A stretch of 64,000 nt of DNA from Caldatribacterium sp051549785 (GTDB taxonomy: Bacteria; Atribacterota; Atribacteria; Atribacterales; Caldatribacteriaceae), in the NCBI RefSeq assembly GCF_051549785.1, contig NZ_CP189974.1, positions 1,612,001 to 1,676,000 on the forward strand, in the 5' to 3' direction. Below the pieces are notes generated by a model. The model did no database searches. It saw only the letters and a program-made list of their open reading frames with translations, and was not told the origin of the DNA. This document shows, piece by piece, positions 59,293 through 64,000 of this stretch. The position numbers were made by a program, and so were the translations under genes. The number at the start of each line of letters is the position of its first letter. Positions within the stretch are counted from its first letter, which is position 1.

Positions 59293-62200
59293 CAACTTCC
59301 CTCCTCTGCTACCAGTGCTTCCTGATACCGCTTGAGGATCTTCTCAAGGTCGCACCGGAGGCAGCGTCCTGCTTCACGGCGCACGGCATCCTCGTCAAGG
59401 GTAAGCTTCACCTCTGCAAACCCCTTGACCCGCTCTGTGACGGGAACCTCCGGCGGGTGCACCCGGGGAATCTCCTGCACAACCGGGGGTTCCTCGAGGA
59501 TTCTCGGTCGCTCCGGACGGACAACGAGTCCCTCCTCTTCCTGGAGTTTCCTGCGAAGGTAATCGTGAATGCCGTATGCGGCTTTCTTTCCAAGCGCCAT
59601 GGCATGCACCACCGTTGCCTCCTGACCGACAGCGTCTCCTCCCGCAAAGACTCCCTCAAGAGACGTTGCAAGGGTGTACCGATCCACTGCGATGTTTCCC
59701 CACGCATCAACAGCGAGGCCTTCCACGATTCCTGAAAGGTCCGGCTTCTGACCCACCGCACTGATGACGAGATCGCACTCCAGGAAGAGCTCCGCACCCT
59801 CAATCGGCACAGGTCGCCTCCGGCCGCTTCGGTCGAATTCCCCAAGGCGCATTCTCTGGAAGCGAATTCCCCGAACGCTACCGTTTTCTCCCACAATTTC
59901 CAGAGGAGCCACAAGGAAGTGGAAAATGACGCCTTCCTTCTCCGCATCTTCAATTTCTTCAGGGATGGCCGGCATCTCGCTCCTTGTGCGGCGATAGGCA
60001 ACGTGAACCTCGGCTCCAAGACGAAGGAGTGTTCGTGCTGCATCCATGGCAGCGTTTCCTCCTCCGACAACCACTGCCCGTTTTGGTCGAGGAACGTCCT
60101 GACCGAGGTTGATTGCCTTCAGGAACTCCAGAGCCGGAATGACACCCTCAAGTTCCTCTCCAGGCACACCCACAGGAACGCTCTTCCAGGCTCCAATGCC
60201 GAGGAAAACAGCGTCGAACTTCTCACGAAGCTCGGAAAGAGTAACATCGCGACCCAGAGCCGTATTGCACTGGATGCGAACCCCCATCGCCCGTATCTGG
60301 GCAAGGTCGTACTCCAGGGCCTCTCTGGGAAGGCGGTACGCCGGAATACCAGCCGCCAGCATACCCCCCGCCACAGGAAGAGCTTCGAAAACAGTGACGT
60401 CGTACCCAAGCCGGGCAAGGTAGTAGGCACAGGTAAGACCTGCCGGTCCAGAGCCAACCACGGCTACAGAAGCATTGCGTTTCTTCTCGAGGACAACCGG
60501 GAGAACGATACGGTTCTTCCAGGCATAATCCGCAACGAATCGCTTGATGTCGTCAATGGCCACAGGTTCATCAAGCTGTCCCCGACGACACTTCGACTCA
60601 CAGGGTCGGTGACACACTCTGCCGCACACCGAGGGGAGAGGGTTGTCCTCCCGAATGACCTGGAGAGCCCCAATGTAGTCCCCATCCTTCACCAGGGAAA
60701 TGTAGGCAGGAATGTCAATCCCCAGAGGACAGGCATGCTGGCAGGGAGCCCGGAAGAGCCCCCGACAGACAACTGCGGGGCAGCGCTTTTCTCGGATGTG
60801 CGCTTCGTACTCGTCGCGGAAATACCGCAACGTGCTGAGAACAGGATTGGGAGCAGTCTGTCCCAGACCACAGAGTGCCGTGGATTTGATTTGCTCGGCA
60901 AGGTCCTCAAGGAGCTCAATGTCTCCCTCCTGCCCCTCTCCTGCCACGATGCGCTCGAGAATCTCGAGCATCCTCTTGGTCCCAATACGGCAAGGTGTGC
61001 ACTTCCCGCAGGACTCGTCCTGAACAAACTCGAGGAAGAAGCGGGCAAGGTCCACCATACAGGTATCTTCGTCCATCACGATGAGCCCACCGGACCCCAT
61101 GATGGCTCCGAGTTCCTTCAGGGAGTCATAGTCGATCCGTACGTTCAGGTGCTCAACCGGAATGCATCCTCCAGAGGGCCCACCGATCTGGACGGCCTTG
61201 AGTTTTTTCCCATCCCGAATACCTCCACCGAGATCGTACACGATCTCCCCCAGGGTGATGCCCATGGGGACCTCCACAAGCCCGGTGTTCACCACGTCCC
61301 CAGCTAAAGCGAAAACCTTCGTTCCCTTGCTGCCCTCCGTGCCAATACTTCGGAACCACTCAGGCCCGTTGAGGATGATGGGCGGGATATTCGCATAGGT
61401 CTCAACGTTGTTGATCACCGTGGGCTTACCCCAGAGACCCTGCTGGGCGGGGAAGGGGGGTTTGGGACGGGGTATGCCCCGCTTCCCCTCAACGGAGGCA
61501 ATGAGCGCCGTCTCCTCTCCGCAGACGAAGGCTCCTGCCCCAATACGAATCTCCACATCGAACGAAAAACCGCTCCCCAGGATGTTCTTCCCTAGAAGAC
61601 CGTATTCCCTTGCCTGTTCGATAGCATGTTCAAGACGTTCCACCGCAAGGGGATATTCGGCCCGGACATAGACGTATCCCTGGTTCGCCCCTATGGCGTA
61701 CCCCGCAATGGCCATGGCTTCGAGTACCGAGTGGGGGTCACCCTCGAGGATACTCCGGTCCATAAATGCTCCCGGATCGCCTTCATCGGCGTTGCAGATG
61801 ACGTACTTTGGCTCTCCCTTTGCCTTCCGGGTGAATTCCCACTTGAGCCCTGTGGGGAAGCCTGCTCCTCCTCGACCTCGAAGGCCTGAGCGTTTCACCA
61901 CCTCGATGACCTCTTCAGGGGTCATCTCGGTGAGCACCTTGGCCAGAGCAAGGTACCCATCCCGGGCGATGTACTCTTCGATGTTGAGGGGATCGATGAG
62001 ACCACAGTTTCGAAGGGCAATCTTTTTCTGCTTCTCAAAGAACGCGATTTCTCGAAGGAACTTCTTGCGCTCTTCCTGGGGAGGCTGGTAGAGGAGTCGC
62101 TCCACCAGCCGGCCCTTCAGGAGGTGTTCCTCAACAATCTCACGCGCGTCCTCCGGAGTGAGCTTCTGGTAGAACACGCCTTCAGGGTAGATGATGGCCA

Positions 62201-62372
62201 GAGGGCCAAGGTTACACGGACCAACACAACCGGTTTCAATCAGCCGCACCTCTCCCTCCAGGCCGTTTTTCTGCATCTCTCGAAGCAAGGCCTCTTTGAC
62301 CCGGAGGGCACCTGAGGAAATGCACGCTGCTCCTGCACAGAGAAGTATCTGGCTCCGTTCAACGCCGGCCAT
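59292..62372 (-). CDS. NuoF-GltD fusion: NADH-binding flavoprotein fused to NADPH-dependent oxidoreductase
   Basis: 1026 residues. Part 1 (about 1-540) is a HydB/NuoF protein with intact N-terminal [2Fe-2S] Cys (12, 17, 49, 53), FMN/NADH motifs and the ESCGKCTPCRIG cluster. Part 2 (about 540-1000) is a GltD/NfnB-type flavoprotein: CQHACPLG and CGRVCHRPCESKC cluster ligands, FAD motif VVGSGPAGLTCAYYLARLG, NADP motif VVVGGGNAAMDAARTLLRLG and the C-terminal FAGGDAVGQEATVVHAMALG. A final CLRCDLEK motif ends the protein. One chain could therefore join NAD(H), NADP(H) and ferredoxin, as in the Stn/NfnABC-like enzymes of the Bfu group. ATG at 62372 is behind GAGGAGG. Confidence 0.93.
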   Translation of the reverse strand: MAGVERSQILLCAGAACISSGALRVKEALLREMQKNGLEGEVRLIETGCVGPCNLGPLAIIYPEGVFYQKLTPEDAREIVEEHLLKGRLVERLLYQPPQEERKKFLREIAFFEKQKKIALRNCGLIDPLNIEEYIARDGYLALAKVLTEMTPEEVIEVVKRSGLRGRGGAGFPTGLKWEFTRKAKGEPKYVICNADEGDPGAFMDRSILEGDPHSVLEAMAIAGYAIGANQGYVYVRAEYPLAVERLEHAIEQAREYGLLGKNILGSGFSFDVEIRIGAGAFVCGEETALIASVEGKRGIPRPKPPFPAQQGLWGKPTVINNVETYANIPPIILNGPEWFRSIGTEGSKGTKVFALAGDVVNTGLVEVPMGITLGEIVYDLGGGIRDGKKLKAVQIGGPSGGCIPVEHLNVRIDYDSLKELGAIMGSGGLIVMDEDTCMVDLARFFLEFVQDESCGKCTPCRIGTKRMLEILERIVAGEGQEGDIELLEDLAEQIKSTALCGLGQTAPNPVLSTLRYFRDEYEAHIREKRCPAVVCRGLFRAPCQHACPLGIDIPAYISLVKDGDYIGALQVIREDNPLPSVCGRVCHRPCESKCRRGQLDEPVAIDDIKRFVADYAWKNRIVLPVVLEKKRNASVAVVGSGPAGLTCAYYLARLGYDVTVFEALPVAGGMLAAGIPAYRLPREALEYDLAQIRAMGVRIQCNTALGRDVTLSELREKFDAVFLGIGAWKSVPVGVPGEELEGVIPALEFLKAINLGQDVPRPKRAVVVGGGNAAMDAARTLLRLGAEVHVAYRRTRSEMPAIPEEIEDAEKEGVIFHFLVAPLEIVGENGSVRGIRFQRMRLGEFDRSGRRRPVPIEGAELFLECDLVISAVGQKPDLSGIVEGLAVDAWGNIAVDRYTLATSLEGVFAGGDAVGQEATVVHAMALGKKAAYGIHDYLRRKLQEEEGLVVRPERPRILEEPPVVQEIPRVHPPEVPVTERVKGFAEVKLTLDEDAVRREAGRCLRCDLEKILKRYQEALVAEEGS
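61822..62003. repeat. 182-bp tract nearly identical to 58263-58444
   Basis: Partner of the hydB tract. A further block of about 54 bp nearby (GTACCCCGCAATGGCCATGG, around 61689-61742 versus 58138-58191) has a single mismatch. Confidence 0.85.
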
Positions 62373-62389
62373 ATGCCTGCCTCCTCGCT

Positions 62390-62758
62390 TCAGCGTTCAG
62401 TATGAACGACCCAGTCCCCTACGATTTGCCCGTTGACGATATGTGAGGCTACGAGCTGGCGGGCCTTCTCGGGAGTGAGGTCTCCGTAGAGCACACGCTC
62501 TGTTCCTTTCTCGATGCTCACCAGGGGCTCACGATCGCAGAGCCCAATACACCCTGCCTGGGTCACCAGGACGTTTGTCAGGTTCCGCTTTGCGATCTCG
62601 TCAAGAATCGCAGCCATCACCTGTCTTGCCCCTGCGGCAATCCCGCATGTGCCCATATGCACCGTGATTTTGTACTCCGCCTTCCCTTCCCGGAGGAGTG
62701 CCCTTTTCTGGGCCTCTTCCTTAATCCTCTTTAAATCTTCAAGACTTGTAATCTTCAT
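62390..62758 (-). CDS. Thioredoxin-like [2Fe-2S] ferredoxin protein
   Basis: 122 residues. ITVHMGTCGIAAGARQVMAAI and VTQAGCIGLCDREPLVSI give the Cys pattern of the small (2Fe-2S) ferredoxin-like proteins found in clostridial and Thermotoga hydrogenase operons. Only one Cys precedes GIAAGA, so three ligand Cys are visible. It probably delivers electrons to or from the NuoF-GltD fusion. Overlaps the kinase-like gene by 20 bases. Confidence 0.85.
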   Translation of the reverse strand: MKITSLEDLKRIKEEAQKRALLREGKAEYKITVHMGTCGIAAGARQVMAAILDEIAKRNLTNVLVTQAGCIGLCDREPLVSIEKGTERVLYGDLTPEKARQLVASHIVNGQIVGDWVVHTER

Positions 62759-63308
62759 CTGTCTGTCCCTCCCTCAGGGTGTTTTCGTGATGAGCAATCC
62801 AGTCTCTCAGAGCAGAGAGGAGCACAGGATCTCCTCCGGGGGTTTCCGTCCCCAGCGCTCTGAAAACCTCACTACTATTGAAAGAAAAACGGTGTCCATC
62901 CACCTCATGGGAAAAGATGAATTCAACCTCAGGATGAGAGACAAGGAGGACGAAGAGGGTTTCCGCAAGGTTCCCTAAAGGGGGTAAATCGATATGGCTC
63001 CGGCGAAAAGTTGCTTTCACCCTGGTTCCCTTGCCCTCTTCCGAGGTAATCTCAAGGCTTCCCCCACACTGCTTGCTCAGCTGAGCAATAAGGGGGAGAC
63101 CCAGACCAACTCTCTTCCCTTTCGTGGAGAAGAAGGGGTCCACGGCCTGTTGCCGTGTTTTCTCATCCATCCCTCTTCCGTCATCTTCAATGACCATTTC
63201 CAGGAGGTCCCTTGCCGAGTCTTCGAGAAGGGAGATGGTGATTTTTCGCGCCCCCGCCCGGAGAGCATTCTCCACAAGGTCGAGAACATGGAGCGAGAGC
63301 TCTTTCAT
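62739..63308 (-). CDS. GHKL-type (histidine-kinase-like) ATPase in the hydrogenase operon
   Basis: 189 residues. The ATP-binding Bergerat fold is complete: N box DLVENALRAGA (Asn14), G1 EDDGRGMD (41-48), and G2 RVGLGLPLI (66-74). No dimerisation/phospho-acceptor His domain, no sensor domain and no transmembrane segment are present. Such stand-alone ATPases recur between nuoE and nuoF genes of [FeFe] hydrogenase operons. A role as an anti-sigma-like or regulatory kinase is inferred only. Confidence 0.85.
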   Translation of the reverse strand: MKELSLHVLDLVENALRAGARKITISLLEDSARDLLEMVIEDDGRGMDEKTRQQAVDPFFSTKGKRVGLGLPLIAQLSKQCGGSLEITSEEGKGTRVKATFRRSHIDLPPLGNLAETLFVLLVSHPEVEFIFSHEVDGHRFSFNSSEVFRALGTETPGGDPVLLSALRDWIAHHENTLREGQTDEDYKS

Positions 63309-63311
63309 CCC

Positions 63312-63797
63312 TCACTGGTAACCCTTGAGGATGTCCATAACCTGGGACGGGTTCACCCGTTTATGAACATCGTTATCGACGCGCATGACCGGTGCCAGCC
63401 CACACGCTCCTGCACAGCGCATGACCTCAAGGGAGAACAAACCGTCCTGCGTAACGCCTCCAATCTCCACCTGGAGTTCTTTCCGCAAGCGATCGAGGAT
63501 CTCCTGCCCTCCCCGAACGTAGCACGCTGTTCCAAGACACACCTGAATTACGTGCTTCCCTCTGGGCTTCATGGAAAAGAAGTGGTAGAAGGTCACCACG
63601 CCGTAGACCTCACTCAGGGGGACGTCGAGCACCTGGGAGACCTTCTTCAATACCCAGGGAGGAAGATACCCGATGAGGTTCTGGGCTCTGTGGAGGGCCT
63701 GGATGAGCACTCCGGGTTTTCCCCGAAACTCCTCGAGAGCTTGCTCCAAAAGTTCTTCCTGTTCTCTCGACCCGTGCTCTGCCACTACCTGCGCCAT
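63312..63797 (-). CDS. NuoE/HydC-type [2Fe-2S] subunit (first copy)
   Basis: 161 residues. Same architecture as the copy at 58825: helical bundle (NLIGYLPPWVLKKVSQVLD, SEVYGVVTFYHFF), then CLGTACYVRG and CAGACGLAP with four Cys. It opens the operon and most likely partners the NuoF-GltD fusion. ATG at 63797 follows GGAGGAG six bases upstream. Confidence 0.93.
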   Translation of the reverse strand: MAQVVAEHGSREQEELLEQALEEFRGKPGVLIQALHRAQNLIGYLPPWVLKKVSQVLDVPLSEVYGVVTFYHFFSMKPRGKHVIQVCLGTACYVRGGQEILDRLRKELQVEIGGVTQDGLFSLEVMRCAGACGLAPVMRVDNDVHKRVNPSQVMDILKGYQ

Positions 63798-63833
63798 TTA
63801 GTTCTCCTCCCACTGGAACGTAAGTTTTTCAAT

Positions 63834-63862
63834 ATTATAAACGAATGCACAGCGCATCTCAA
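63834..63862 (-). promoter_or_regulatory. Sigma-A promoter of the hydrogenase/transhydrogenase operon
   Basis: TTGAGA (63862-63857), 17 bases, TATAAT (63839-63834), about 30 bases before the first NuoE start. It could drive genes as far as rng. Confidence 0.88.
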
Positions 63863-63893
63863 CAAGGAGCAATCCAGGCACCCCCACGAATCT

Positions 63894-64000
63894 TCAAACA
63901 CCGATTGTCGTCCGCGCTTCAAGGCGACGAAGCTTCAAGACCCCCTCTTCCACGTACACCTCGATGGTGTCTCCAGGCTGGAACGTCCCCCGAATGAGTT
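63894..64000 (-). CDS. C-terminal end of an unidentified protein, cut by window edge
   Basis: An open frame enters from the right edge and ends TGA at 63896-63894. The last 34 residues (FQPGDTIEVYVEEGVLKLRR in the middle) resemble the end of Clp-family AAA ATPases, where 'G(K/T)F..GDTI.V.VE.G' precedes a short tail. This is too short to be sure; it is followed by the promoter of the hydrogenase operon. Confidence 0.4.
   Translation of the reverse strand, partial: LIRGTFQPGDTIEVYVEEGVLKLRRLEARTTIGV

Noticed and set aside
1..64000. CRISPR arrays, insertion sequences, toxin-antitoxin or defence genes
   Set aside because: No repeated spacer array, transposase frame or known defence gene was seen; the only mobile trace is the integrase remnant at 9061-9420.

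Overview
This 64 kb stretch is dense, GC-rich bacterial chromosome. About 95% is coding, and nearly everything except three genes and one decayed gene reads on the minus strand in tightly overlapping polycistrons. The gene set points to a strictly anaerobic, probably thermophilic, prototrophic bacterium: trimeric-type [FeFe]-hydrogenase genes, a NuoF-GltD fusion, LL-diaminopimelate aminotransferase (DapL), T-box leaders, AmmeMemoRadiSam genes and frequent GTG/TTG starts. I suspect an Atribacterota/OP9-like or similar deep-branching lineage, but this is inference from gene content and style; no 16S rRNA gene is present.

Layout from left to right. (1) 1-8107: a trp operon (trpE-G-D-C-F-B-A) led by a sigma-A promoter and a tryptophan-type T-box, followed by pgeF, speD and speE. 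(2) 8238-11311: a lone exported thioredoxin-fold protein, the remains of a tyrosine recombinase, then tRNA-Trp, rpmG, tuf and tRNA-Thr/Tyr/Thr. (3) 11341-15762: ridA, malQ and mnmG. (4) 15764-24300: an arginine operon (argC-J-B-D-G-H plus glnA) led by an arginine-type T-box. (5) 24346-30657: a lysine/diaminopimelate operon (lysA-dapB-dapF-dapL-lysC-dapA). (6) 30665-37883: metK-ahcY-rpsF-ssb-rpsR-yybS-rplI-dnaB-PAC2. (7) 37880-44586: rplU-rpmA-obg-proB-proA-nadD-yqeK-LCP-rsfS. (8) 44591-63862: a roughly 19 kb string that starts with two NuoE/NuoF-type redox modules and an [FeFe] hydrogenase, then runs through an RNase H-fold gene, amrA-amrS, apbE, mreC-mreD-mrdA-rodA, a radical SAM/DUF2344 pair and rng. 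The window begins inside speE and ends inside an unidentified gene.

The most striking observation is in trpG. The gene is split by a +1 frameshift exactly at the active-site Cys-Leu-Gly-His motif. The junction copies the layout of the prfB (RF2) programmed frameshift: an internal Shine-Dalgarno-like GGGGGUG, a three-base spacer, then CUU U. The slow zero-frame codon here is UGG (tryptophan) instead of UGA. Low charged tRNA-Trp would therefore favour production of full-length TrpG. This would be a translational tryptophan sensor stacked on the T-box that already reads tRNA-Trp. A genuine mutation or sequencing error must be excluded, but the neighbouring genes are all intact.

Other notable points are as follows. 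HydB has lost all cysteines of its N-terminal [2Fe-2S] domain and its C-terminal ferredoxin domain, whereas its paralogue in the same operon keeps the cysteines and is fused to a GltD/NfnB-like NADP module. The two paralogues share a nearly identical 182-bp tract that suggests gene conversion. EF-Tu carries a four-cysteine insertion. dnaB has no conventional start codon for its conserved N-terminus. The usual secE-nusG neighbours of tRNA-Trp are replaced by recombinase debris.
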